Of a DNA stretch of 64,000 nucleotides, positions 50,755-62,219 are shown piece by piece; the first letter of the stretch is position 1, and every line of letters begins with the position of its first letter. The position numbers were made by a program, and so were the translations under genes. The stretch comes from Hyaloscypha bicolor E (taxonomy: Eukaryota; Ascomycota; Leotiomycetes; Helotiales; Hyaloscyphaceae). The notes beneath the pieces were generated by a model. That model saw only the letters and a program-made list of their open reading frames with translations. It was not told where the DNA came from and ran no database searches. The DNA lies in the NCBI RefSeq assembly GCF_002865645.1, contig NW_020194521.1, forward strand, positions 470,214-534,213, read 5' to 3'.

Positions 50755-51250
50755 AGAATCGGACTACTACTTCTTTTTTAATTAATTTTAAAAGAATTAA
50801 AATAAGAGAAAGTCTTAGATTCTTTAATAAAATTATAATTATAATATTAAATATAATAAAGCTAAGGCCTATATATAATATATTATATTCAGGAATTCCA
50901 AATATAAGCTTTTTATTAAGTTCGCATTACTAATATCTTTTTAACTAATTTTAATCTAATAAAACTAAGGGAAATCTTAGGTTCTTTAATAGAATCTTAA
51001 TTATAATATAGAATATAATAAGGCTAAAGCTTATATATAGTATATTATATATAGGGTTTCTAAAAATAAACCTTTTATTAAGTTCGGATTAGTAATATCT
51101 TTTTTATTAATTTTAACTTAATTAAAGTAAAAGAAATTCTTAGATTCCTTAATAAAACCTTAGTTATAATATTAAATATAATAAAACCAAGACTTATATA
51201 TAGTATATTATATTTAAGAATTCCAAAAATAAGCTTTTTATTAGAATTAA
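50755..51250. repeat. Tandem array, about 162-bp period, three copies
   Basis: Equivalent phrases 'gctaaggcctatata', 'gctaaagcttatata' and 'accaagacttatata' begin at 50,861, 51,023 and 51,186. Each copy also repeats 'aataagctttttattaa(g)' and 'ttagattctttaataaaa'. Copies differ mostly by transitions. Confidence 0.85.
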
Positions 51251-51983
51251 GTTAATAGAACTAAAAGTTATTAGGAGATTTACCTAAGACCTTAAAATAA
51301 GCTCGGCTAGTCTCGCTTGCAAGTAGTACTTAAGGAAATCAAATAAGAACTTCAAAAATCAAAAAAACCTATATATTAGAATAATAAGTATAATTCTATT
51401 AATACTAATTATAATAATATAAGTCTCTTATATATATAAGCTTAAGAAATACCTTTTATATATATAATATTAATAAATAAAATAGAAATAAAAAATAAAA
51501 AATATATTTTTAAAGAATTTAATAAATTAATTAACTAAAAAGATATAATATTATATCTTTAAGATTTTATTTAGTTAAAGGAAAGATAGTTATTAATATT
51601 AAAGATTTCGAAGTTCTCTTTAAAGCCCCCTTCGAAATTCCCTCCGAGATTTTCTCTGAAATTCCCTTTGAAATTTCCTTTAAAAACCTCCTCGAGAACC
51701 ATATCCTTATTAATAGCCAGGCTATTAGTAAGATTAAAGGCTTGAGTAACTTTAAGGGCTTCGATTTCAGTCTTAAGCTTTTTGTTCTCTTCTAATTATT
51801 TAATTAGCTAATAATTAATAATTATATAATAGTTATTAGTTACTTTTAAGTATCTTATATAAAAGTTAATAGTTGGCTTTATTTTTAAAAGCTATATTGT
51901 ACTTTTGCTTTATAAGCTAGTAAGAAGTTATAGACCTAATTAAATTATTAATAATTTGTTTTTTTAATATAAATAGAAGCTAT

Positions 51984-53000
51984 ACTACCCCTTATGCGAG
52001 GCCCCTTTTTCGGTAAAAGGTGAGAATGCCAGTGTATTAATTGGTGCGTGTGCTGCTAACTAATGCACTTTCCGATAAAAGGGATTTCGGTAAAGGGGCA
52101 CCTCCCCTACTACCTTTTAATGAGTATTCCCTTATCTCGAAGTGTATTCTCGTTATGTTATTATATAATCTAGCTTGTAGAGTTGCTATCTACCATGCCT
52201 GTAAGTCCTGTATTATTCTAGAGGCATATAGTCAAGAGCGGTACCTGCGAGCATAGCTATACCAACTCTTGGGAGACGAGCTCAAGGCGACTGCAAAGCT
52301 TCTTAGTAGCTACCTCTTATGTGAGGCCCCTTTTTCGGTGAAAGGTGAGAATGCCAGTGCACTGATTGGTGCGTGCGCTGCTGACTAATGCACTTTCCGG
52401 TGAAAGGGATTTCGGTAAAAGGGCACCTCCCCTACCACCCCCCACCCCCCTTTAAATAAGCATTCCCTTGTCTCGAAGTACATACTCGTCATGTTCTCGT
52501 ATAATCCGATTCACAGGGTTACTATCTGCCATGTCTGCAAGTCCTGCGTCATTCCAGGGGCACGTAGTCAAGAGCGGCACCTGCAAGTGCAGCCACACCG
52601 ACTCTTGGGAGACGAGCTCAAGGCAACTATACAGCTCCTCAGTAGCTATAACCTGAGGAGTATAGCCTACCCCTACCCCTTATGCGAGGCCCCTTTTTCG
52701 GTGAAAGGTGAGAATGCCCGTACGCTGATTGGTGCGTGCGCTGCTGACTAATGCACTTTCCGGTAAAAGAGATTTCGGTAAAGGGGCACCTCCCCTACTA
52801 CCTTTTAATGAGCATTCCCTTGTCTCGAAGCATATTCTCGTTATATTATTATATAATCTAGCTTATAGAATTGCTATCTATCATGCCTGCAAGTCCTGTA
52901 TTATCCTAGAGGCATATAGTCAAGAGCGGCACCTGCGAGCGCAGCCATACTAACTCTTGGGAGACGAGCTCAAGGCGACTGCAAAGCTTCTTAGTAGCTA
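51984..53000 (+). repeat. Triplicated iteron leader plus OrsD-like gene start
   Basis: Three head-to-tail copies start at 51,984, 52,310 and 52,673 with the CTACCYCTTATGYGAG border. Each has three iterons (TTCGGTRAAAGG, TCCGRTRAAAGG, TTCGGTAAARGGGCACC) and then an OrsD-like start. Copy lengths are 326 and 363 bp; copy 2 has an extra C-rich stretch at 52,433-52,455. Copy 2 keeps C/G at many sites where copies 1 and 3 have T/A. Confidence 0.92.
52491..52751 (+). pseudogene. OrsD-like C2H2 gene start, best-preserved copy (copy 2)
   Basis: ATG 52,491 opens MFSYNPIHRVTICHVCKSC. A clean C-X2-C-X10-H-X5-H pattern (CKSC...RHLQVQPH) follows, then LLGDELKATIQLLSSYNL. The frame then runs into the next tandem copy's leader and stops at 52,749-52,751, giving 86 residues of which only about 60 belong to the family. 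It matches the minus-strand start at 35,703. By itself this copy cannot make the full protein; copy 3 is the one that continues. Confidence 0.75.
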
Positions 53001-53400
53001 TAACTTGAGGAGTATAGCCGAGCTAAGAGAGTATAAGCCCCGGCCTAAAGACAAGTACCAGATAACTGAGTACCTAGTTAGCTATAATAGCATTTACTAT
53101 TTATAGCCGCAGTATAGCTATAGTACCTGCCTATAGGGCCGGGTCTTATATATTAAAACAAGGAATTACTTTGCAAAACTCCATTGCCTAGTATAGGCTA
53201 AGCAAGAACTAACTATAATTGAATAGCAGTTACTAAAAGGCCTAATAGTATAATAGTAGTATATAGAGTTAGCAAACTCTATAGCCTAGATTCGATTCCT
53301 AGTTAGGCTCCTGATTTGCTTCTCGATAAATACTCCTATAGCATTTAGTAATAAGTAGATCCATTTTTTTTAGTCTTGTTTTTTGAGTAAGAAATACTAT
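52843..53400 (+). pseudogene. OrsD-like gene, copy 3, continuing reading frame (RIP-degraded)
   Basis: The start codon has become ATA at 52,843. The frame then reads ACKSCII, ...RHLRAQP, LLGDELKATAKLLSSYNL, SIAELREYKPRPKDKYQ and ITEYLVSYN. This parallels the minus-strand gene (IIKELKEYKPR...YQVIKYLAYYN) before diverging. RIP-type stops interrupt it. The end near 53,400 is approximate. Copy 1 has its own ATG at 52,155 but, like copy 2, is cut by the next tandem copy. Confidence 0.65.
53239..53310 (+). tRNA. tRNA-like sequence (degenerate tRNA gene or tRNA-derived repeat head)
   Basis: 72 nt. The 7-bp acceptor stem GGCCTAA pairs with TTAGGCT (one G-T). An A-box TAGTATAATAG matches TRGYNNARNNG exactly, and the B-box GATTCGATTCC is one base off consensus. 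D-arm GTAT/GTAT-type pairing (two G-U pairs) and a T-arm with one A-C mismatch are present. The anticodon stem TAGAG/CTCTA closes an 8-nt loop TTAGCAAA, one base too long, so the isotype is unresolved (AGC Ala or GCA Cys). A T8 run lies 56 bp downstream (53,366-53,373). Some G positions look RIP-changed to A. It overlaps the decayed OrsD-like frame, so chance resemblance cannot be excluded. Confidence 0.45.
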
Positions 53401-53436
53401 ATAGGGATACTAGTCTAGCTTTAAGAAGTATATAAA

Positions 53437-53540
53437 GCCCTCCTCGCCCGCCCTTTGCCTCTCTTTCTCTTCTTCCCTTCTCTTTTCCTGCTTTCTTCTC
53501 CTCTAGCCGCTTTTCCTTCTCTTCTCCTTACTTTCTCCTA
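53437..53540. repeat. Polypyrimidine tract
   Basis: About 100 bp almost purely C/T on the plus strand ('ctcctcgcccgccctttgcc' onward) within AT-rich surroundings. Could be a leader or UTR remnant; no function assigned. Confidence 0.8.
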
Positions 53541-55074
53541 ATTAAATAAGCAAGAAGTAGAGGTAATACAAGAACCAGAATAGCAAAAGAATTAGTAGCT
53601 AGTTATATTCTAGGGTTTTACCCCCTAAGCTTTCCTATATAGGTCATTTTATTAGGTACCCATCCCGGGGGGAAACTACTTATATTACCTGCCGGGGCTT
53701 TAAATCTATAGTCAGCTCACTAGTATAGTATACTCGAGACTATTTATAGACCGACTGCCCTGCTCCCTTCTTCCGGAAGGCTATTAATACCCGAAATAGT
53801 AATAAGGAGGCCAGAGCTTCTATTATATTATAACTAAGGAATTGCTATAATAATAAGAATATATATAATTAGTTCTAACTATATTACGAAGGCTTAATAT
53901 TAGGCTTTTAATAAATCAAAAAAGCTTATTTTAATATATATAACCTAGAACCAAAGTAAATATAGTTATATACTTGCTTAAGTCATATAACTATATTTAC
54001 TTAAGGCATTCTAGTAAAATCCACTAGCTAATTTAATTATAAGTACTATAAGCTAGTAGAATATATAGCCTGGCTTAAATTAACCTAGCCCCTTTAAAGG
54101 AAAAAGTTATATAATTATATATTATTTGGGCCCTCTTTTACTTAGAAATAAGAAATTAGTTTCTAGATTCTATTATATAATATAAGCTAAATAAGTATAT
54201 TATATACTTTTTTATAATATCTTAAATTTAATTATTTATAAAACTCTTATCTTTTTTATTCTTTTTACTTTTCTTTATTATTTAAATTTTTAAAGTAATT
54301 TATAAAACTTAATATATTTATTTTTCTAATAATCTAATCTAGTTAAATATTAAAAGAAAATATAAAATTAGAGTTTAGATTCTAAGTTTATTAGAAATAA
54401 ATAAAAGAAATTAACCTAGTATTATTATAAATATAAATTATATTAATATAATAAATTACTATAAATAATTTATATAATAATAATAAAAAGAAAAGAAAAC
54501 TTAAAAATATAAAAGAATTTCTAAAATTAAAATATATTTTATTTATAATATTTAAATTATAAATAAAAGAAAAAATAAGAAAAAGAAAAGAAGAAATAGA
54601 AAAGAAAAAGAAATAAGATTTTATTTAAAAGAAATAAAAGAAATTTTTTATATATTAAAGGAAAAAATATAAGAATTAAAATTAAAGAAATTTAGTACTA
54701 TATATAAAAAGAAAATATTTAAATTATAAATTAAATTCTAAGTATATTTTTAAAATTTAAAATATTAAAAGAATAAGAAAAAAAGAAAGATAAAATATAA
54801 AAAGAATTATAAAAAGAAGAAAGAAGAAAGATAAAAAAGAGATTAAAGAAATATAATAAAAGAAAAAGTAATAATAATTAAAATAAAGAAAAAGAGAGAA
54901 AAAGAGAAGATTAAAAATTAATAAAATAAAATAAAGAAAAGAAGAAAATAAATTAAAAAAGAAAATAGATAAAAGAAAAGAATAAATTAAATAGTCAAAT
55001 GCCTGAAAAGCGGGCACGTAAGCGAGGCGGTTTTAAAAAACACATATTAGTAAGAAGCTCTCTTACTAAAATCA

Positions 55075-55810
55075 TATAGTTAATAACTTAATATTAAATA
55101 ACGGGCAAATAGCTATAAGTTAGGTACTAAAATAATTATATATTACCAGGTTTTTAAAAGGTTATAATTATATATTATATATTAGTTATATAGCAGATTA
55201 ATTACGATTTTATAGCGAGAATATATATATTAAGAGCTAAAAAAGTATAATATATGTAATATTAGTAATAACTTAATAAATAATAGGTAAATAGCTATAA
55301 GTTAGGTATTAAAATAATTACATATTACTAGGTTTTTAAAAGATTATAGCTATATATTATATATTAGTTATATAGTAGATTAATTATAATTTTATAGTAA
55401 GAATATATGTATTAAGAGCTAAAAAAGCGTAATATACGTAATATTAGTAATAACTCGATAAATAATAAGCAAATAGCTATAAGTTAGGTACCAAAATAAT
55501 TATATATTACTAGGTTTTTAAAAGATTATAGCTATATATTATATATTAGTTATATAATAGATTAATTATAATTTTATAATAAGAGTATATATATTAAGAG
55601 CTAAAAAAGCATAATATATATAATATTAGTAATAACTCAATAAATAACGGGTAAATAGTTATAAGTTAGGTACCGAAATAATTATATATTACTAGGTTTT
55701 TAAAAGGTTATAGCTATATATTATATATTAGTTATATAGTAGATTAATTATAATTTTATAGTAAAAGTATATATATTAAGAGCTAAAAAAGTATAATATA
55801 TATAATATAT
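55075..55810. repeat. AT-rich satellite, exact 182-bp period, four copies
   Basis: The phrase 'ag(c/t)tataagttaggta' begins at 55,111, 55,293, 55,475 and 55,657, exactly 182 bp apart each time. Each unit also carries 'ttatatattac(c/t)aggttttt', 'ttatatattagttatatag' and 'tattaagagctaaaaaag'. Copies differ mainly by transitions (ggg/gag/agg, cg/ta). A degenerate fifth copy may follow at about 55,840-56,000. Confidence 0.95.
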
Positions 55811-56399
55811 ATATCTTAATAAAACTAATATTATATTATTAATAACTTTCTTTATATTAGTTTAAGGCCCTAAAAGGCTATGAATTAAGTACTAAATTAA
55901 TTATATATATTATAATAAAAAGTATATATTTTAGGATTTAATATATTATAATATATATAATAAATTTATTATTAAGAGTTTAGAACTTACTTAGAGATTA
56001 AAGCTAGAGGCGCTTCCTAAATCTAAACTTCTTTTATTCTTAGTATAATTAATAATAATTTTTTTAGATATTACTCCTAAATAAGCTAATTCTTTAATAG
56101 CCTTTTATTCCTAAACCCTTAGTAAATTATTACCAGATTTTAATCTTTTATTTCTGAATCTAATTCTTTAAAAATACCTTATCTAAAGAAAAATAAAGAA
56201 AAAAAGAAAGAAATAAGATATAAAAGTAATATAGCTAGATAAGTATACTAGCGGGAAAAGCATTAATAAGTTCCAGATCCTAATTTAATAGGTTATTATT
56301 TGCTTATTTATATTTCCTTAAGCTTTTTTTATTTATTATAGATTTAATAACTAATATATGCCTTTTCCTAGCTTCTTTAAATACTATTTAGTAATCTTT

Positions 56400-59300
56400 T
56401 CCTTAATAACCTTCTCCTTAATAACCTTTTCCTTAATAACTTCCTCTTTCTTTATAATCTCCTTCCTTAGATATACTAACCTCTTTAACTCTAATTATAT
56501 AGTAGCCTAATTCTTTATATATATTATCTTTTTATTATATCCAAGAATATTTAAATACTATAAATACTTTAAGTATAGAGCTACTTGATTTCTAAATACT
56601 ATTAATTTGACCTCGAAATATATAAGAATTATTAACCAGATATTAAAGATCTATATCTAATTCTATAGAACTTTTATTATAGAATATAGGCCTGCCTTAT
56701 ATAATATAAGAGCCTGCTATTTGCAAATCTACTAGAATTTAAGGGTAAAGTACCGAGTTATTACTAACTAAATAAGAAATTACTATCTACTTATCTATAA
56801 GAATTTAAAAACGAAATATTAAATAATAATTACCTAATAGTAAATATTATAAAGAGACTCAAGAGATCCCTAGTAAGACCCAAAAGACTCCCTACTTAAG
56901 CCTAAGTATTACAAGTATTACCTTACTTTATAATTCTTCCGAAAATATAATAGCTTTCTAGCTAATTACTACTAAATTAATAATTATATCCCCGTAAATC
57001 TATTATAAATACGAATCTCCTAGATACTTATAACCAAGAAATAAGAGGCAAATATATATATATTCTATAGAGCCTACTATATAAATAAGCTATGAATTTA
57101 GTAAGGCCTATAGGATTAGGTATTTATAATATATAAGTAATAAGGAATTAGAACCTATTAGTTAATCTTAAGAAAATTAATAATCTATTCTCTAAATACT
57201 AACTATTTACTAGGGTACTAATCTAGAACCTCTAAATTTATGAGACCGGAATAGGGATTCCTTACTAAGTTATAATCTCTTATTATATAGTATAACCCCA
57301 GATAATAGTAATTATAGTATTAATAATTTTAATAATAGTTCCCTAGAATATAATAGTAAAATAGAGCCTAATAGCCAGAAGCTATATAGTAAATCGCAGG
57401 CAAATATTTTCTTTTTTATAAATAGTAACTAGCCTAATCTCGGGTATTTCCTAAACTAACTATTTCTGAATAGTAATAATAATAATAGTAATAATCCCGA
57501 CTTTATTCCCGAAAAGACCCCTAATATACCTTATTTAGATAATAATAATAGTATTAATAAGAATAATAATAATACTAAGAATAACTAAATTATTAATAAT
57601 AAGAATACTAAGACTAAAGATAAGAATAAGGGTAATAGTAAAGACAAGGCGAAATTAGAAGCTTAATTATAAGCCGAGATTACTAGACCTAATAGGCCAC
57701 TAATTAATTATATTTCGGAGCTAGCTTATTATTTATTCGATTTCCAAGAATATATAAATAAGTAATATACCGAGTCTAATAATAGATAAGATCTCTTTTA
57801 TTTTACTAAATAATATATTATATTTCTATAATACTATAATTTCCTTTTAAATTATAGTCTTAGTAAATAAAATAGTAAACTATTATATCTAAAGCAAATA
57901 ATAAACTAGTAAGAATATATAGTAGTTAGAAATATTAACTAGTAAGCCATATTTACTAGTCTTATTATAAATAATAATAATAATCATTTACCTAATAGCC
58001 AGGTTATAGATAATAATAATAATAATTTAGATAATAGTATTCTTTATAAGCTTAACTTTAATATATTACAGGTAAATTATAATAAAAATAATACTAAACT
58101 AGTAGCTAATATTTCAGACTATTACTCGTATTTATATATACTTTATTCTTAGATAAACCGCTATAAAAGTTCAAGATAATATAATATTAATAGCTTTTAT
58201 AGATATACTAATTATCTTTCTTTTACCTAATAAGAAATTCAAGTTAACTTATACCCTTATTTTTAATAAAATATTTCTATTTCTATATATTTATATATAA
58301 ATATTACTAATTCTATAATAAATCCTGACTGGCCTAAGGTTTAGAAGATAGCCTTTTATAAGGTATCTTATTATTACTTTAGTTATATAATTAGTTATAA
58401 GAATATTTATATTTATATTTTCTTTTCTTTTATATAAGACCCTATAAAAAAGACTATATTTCCTGGATATAGTAATAGCGCTTTATTTTCTATTCTCTAA
58501 TATTAGTTTAATAAGATTCTTTTACTAGCTATATTCCGTAATATTTCGCTAATAAGTTACTAGTATATCTCTTTTAATTAGAAGTATACTAAACTTAAAG
58601 CTAAGGTATATTAATAAGAGAATATTAGTTCTATATATAATAATAATATTTAAGCTAAAGTAATATTTCTTTATTATATAGTTTAAGGTTATATACTATA
58701 AGTAATTTAGTATAATATTATTTAGTAATTTCCCCTTTATAATAATAAGCTATATTATAATACTTGTATTTACTTTTTAAATAAGAATACTAAACTTAAT
58801 TTTAAGGCTAATATCTTATTAGAAATATAAGATGCTTTTATTTCTATATTATCCCTAGTCCTTAATTTTTCGAAACTAGATTAGTCCCGAATCTATACTA
58901 ATTTAGTAAAAGAAACTATCTTAACCTAATTTATACTACTTAAATAGCTACTTAATACTAATAGATATATCCCGACTATATACTTTCTTTATACCTGCTA
59001 TTTTAAGGCCTTTACTAAATAGGCTAACTTAGGCGAGTATAGAAAGTCTATAAAGCCTACCTTTTATATAACTATTATATTCCGAGATATTACTAATATA
59101 ATACTAGTAATCTCCCGATATTACTATAAGTATTACTAAGGCTAAATATACTTACAGGTATATAATAGCTTTAAGGAAATATATAATATAGCGAATTATA
59201 AGCCTTTAACTAGTAAGTTCTTAGAGAAACTAGCCCGGAATCCAAATATTAATAAGATAATTCAGGTATATAGTAAGAGTACTATAAAGACTCTTAAAAG

Positions 59301-59700
59301 AATATGAAATATTTACTTTATAGGGCGTTTTTATCTATTTTATATACTTATATTTACTATATATTATTTCTTTAGTATCTATAAAAAGTATTATCTTTCT
59401 TTTACTTTTATTAATAAGTTAAAAGCTTACTTGGAAGAAGCTAGTAATTAGGGCTCAAATTACTAGCTAACTACTACTAATTACTAACCTTTTTAGAAGT
59501 TACTAACTAAATATTAGATTAACTTTACTTCTCTAAATATTCTCAAATATTTAATAGCCTTTAAGTAAATATTTACTATAAATCTAGTACTTGGTATATC
59601 TTATAAATAATATAAAGTTTTAATTATACTTCTTATAATATTACCTTTTACTTTTAATATAGGACTAGTTTTTATAAATCCAAAATTATTTTAATATCTC
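56400..59700 (+). pseudogene. Decayed coding sequence with Asn/Ser-rich tracts, unidentified
   Basis: Plus-strand stretches stay open apart from TAA/TAG and encode Asn-rich low complexity near 57,460-57,600 (runs of AAT/AAC/AGT) and a Lys/Asp-rich segment near 57,600-57,650. A phrase 'ELAYYLFDFQEYINK' follows near 57,720-57,765. This looks like a RIP-degraded large protein, probably mobile-element derived. Family not recognised and frame changes not resolved. Confidence 0.4.
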
Positions 59701-61350
59701 TAGAAAATAATATTTCAATATTCGGGAAAGGCTCTTTTCGGAATAAATATCTAAGAGAGCATTTCTACTTATAAATATAGTTAGTACCTTAATTAAATTA
59801 ATTGGAATTATTTAGCTTTTTATAACTAATTCTCTAATAAAATTATATATATTAGTAATATAATCCGGAATAAATATTACAAGAATTAGAAAGAGATTAT
59901 TATATTTAAGGAAAGTCTAGTATATATTAAGGTAATAGATTACTAGCTAGAGCTTTATAAGAATAATTCTTAATACTTATAATATATCTAGTTATATTTT
60001 CTTATTATAATTATATGAACTTATTAGATAAATATATTCTTTATTATTAAGGATATAGTTAAACCAGAGTTTAAAAAAAAGGCAAATAGAGGGGAAATCA
60101 CGTTTTATTAGGTATCTTTTCGGGAGTATTTTATTAATAATTAGAAGTAGTTTATCTTAATAATAGATATGCGACGGATTAAGACTAAATATATTTAAGA
60201 TTTCCTAGAGTATATATAGGGCTTTGGGGAAATGAATTATAAAAGCTAGGAAGATTAGGTATTTTATATCCTAAGCTTTTATACCTATTAGATTATAGAA
60301 TATTATATTAGTAGGGTTAAATAGTAAAAGTTTTATATACTAATTAGTAAATACTTTATAATAACTCACTAGCTATTTCCTTACCTAACTATAACTAAGT
60401 TTATTTAGTATAATAGTAATTATATATTTCTTTAAATATGGGTTTACTACTATTACCTGGCCTAATTATAAATAAGACAAGATATAGTTCTTAGTATTAA
60501 TTTCTTATTACTAATTATAATTAACTTCCCCTTATAATATTAGCCTGCCTATAATTAGCTATTAAAGCATTTTATATCCTAAACTAATACTTTTATAATA
60601 GAGTAATATTACGAGTAGTAATAATTTAAGGTAGATTTTAGGAAAGAGAATAATTATAAGTATAATAAGGAACGGGATATTTTTAATTATAAGCCTCCTA
60701 ATAGTAATAATAAGGCCCTTCCTGAATTATTAAGGAAATACTAGTATATACTAGACTAGGAGTTTATAATACTAGGAGATATAAAGTATTATATATTATC
60801 TCAGATATTTATAAAATATATAGCTACTCTTACCCCATTTAATACTAATTTGGCAGCGATTTCGGTAGCTCTAGATCTCTTATACCGGATATAGTAATAG
60901 GTTAAGTATCCAGATAAAATCTAATAACTCGGTAAAGAAATATTAGTAATTTACTAGTATTTTAAGGCTATTTTACTTACTAAATACTTTATAGAATCTA
61001 ATATTTAGTATTATATTTTATATTAATTTATTCTATTTATTATAGTAATAAAGTATAAACTTAATATAATTTATTAACTCTTTACTTAATTATTAGAGTG
61101 GCTTTAAAAGAGCCTGCCTATATATTTATAGTAATATATATAGATTAGTTATTCTTTTAGTAAACTCTATTTAGTAATATATTACTAGTTCTTAGTGGCC
61201 TATTTACTAGTAAACGCATATCTTTTATTTTATATAAAGTTCCCTAATAAAAATAAAGCTTCTAGTTTATATTTTTATAATAAACTAAGAATATAATATA
61301 AGCTAGTATCCGACTATAAACTATAATTAATAAAACCCTATAATACTAAT
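59700..61350 (+). pseudogene. Long decayed open frame, unidentified protein
   Basis: One plus-strand frame runs for about 1.6 kb with almost no stops other than TAA/TAG at plausible Gln/Trp codons. Readable phrases: KPEFKKKANRGEITFY, DMRRIKTKYI, GFGEMNYKS, DFRKENNYKYNKERDIF, LPELLRKY, EFIILGDIKYYILSQIF, TLTPFNTNLAAISVALDLL, KFPNKNKASSLYFYNKL. The absence of frameshifts means RIP alone killed it. I do not recognise the family. Confidence 0.55.
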
Positions 61351-61924
61351 ATATATATATATATATACCCTAATTTATTAATATTACTATTCTTTTCTTC
61401 TTTCTTAAATATTTTTTAAAATAAGTTTCTCTAGTTCTAATTTCTTATCTAATATACTCTTGCTATTAATTCGCTATTAATTATTTAGGGAGTCCCGATA
61501 GCTTACGGGCATATTTCTTATACCCTAGTATATTTTTCTAAACCTTTTTTCTTATAATATTATTACTATATATTATATAATTTATTAACTAATAATTAAT
61601 TACTTCTAGGCCTTTTTAATACTAAATTATTATATTATTATTATTAAATAAACTATCTTTAATTACTATATATCTTCTAATACTATAAGTTTATAATATA
61701 AGTTCGCTAGTATATTAGTAACTAATAGTAAATATATTATAGGATTCCTTAAGATATCTTCCTTTTTCTTTTATATCTTATTATTACTATACTATATGGT
61801 CTTGCCCTATTTATATAGGATACTAGTATTAGGGATCCCGAGGAAATAATACGTGTAATATATAGGGCTTATAAGATAGTATATACCTAATTAGAAGTTG
61901 CTTGCTCTCTTCCTCCTTCTTTAT

Positions 61925-62215
61925 TACTACTGGCTAGTTCCCTTTCTATTCCTTTATTGCCACCTACTAGTCCGCTTTCTGCTCCTGGGTTACCGCCTAC
62001 TAGTCCCCTTTCTGCTCCTGGGTCGCCGCCTGCTAGTTCCCTTTCTGCTTCTGGGTCGCCGCCTGCTAGTCCCCTTTCTGCTCCTGGGTCGCCGCCTGCT
62101 AGTCCCCTTTCTGCTCCTGGTTTGCCGCCTGCTAGTTCCCTTTCTGCTCCTGGTTCGCTGCCTGCTAGTCTGCTTTCTGCTCCTGGTTCGCCGCCTACTA
62201 GTCTATAATCTGTTC
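61925..62215 (+). repeat. GC-rich 33-bp coding minisatellite (SPLSAPGSPPA repeats)
   Basis: About eight to nine units of 33 bp ('ctttctgctcctgggtcgcc' core). In frame it encodes the 11-residue repeat SPLSAPGSPPA from about 61,928 to 62,208, where the frame stops in AT-rich sequence. Middle units are GC-rich and nearly identical; outer units show T/A replacements. No complete host gene could be traced. Confidence 0.92.
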
Positions 62216-62219
62216 CCGG

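Noticed and set aside
54757..55017. 86-codon minus-strand Phe/Leu/Tyr-rich frame resembling a membrane protein
   Set aside because: It is the complement of a purine-rich, Lys/Glu-type decayed plus-strand stretch; hydrophobicity follows from base composition.
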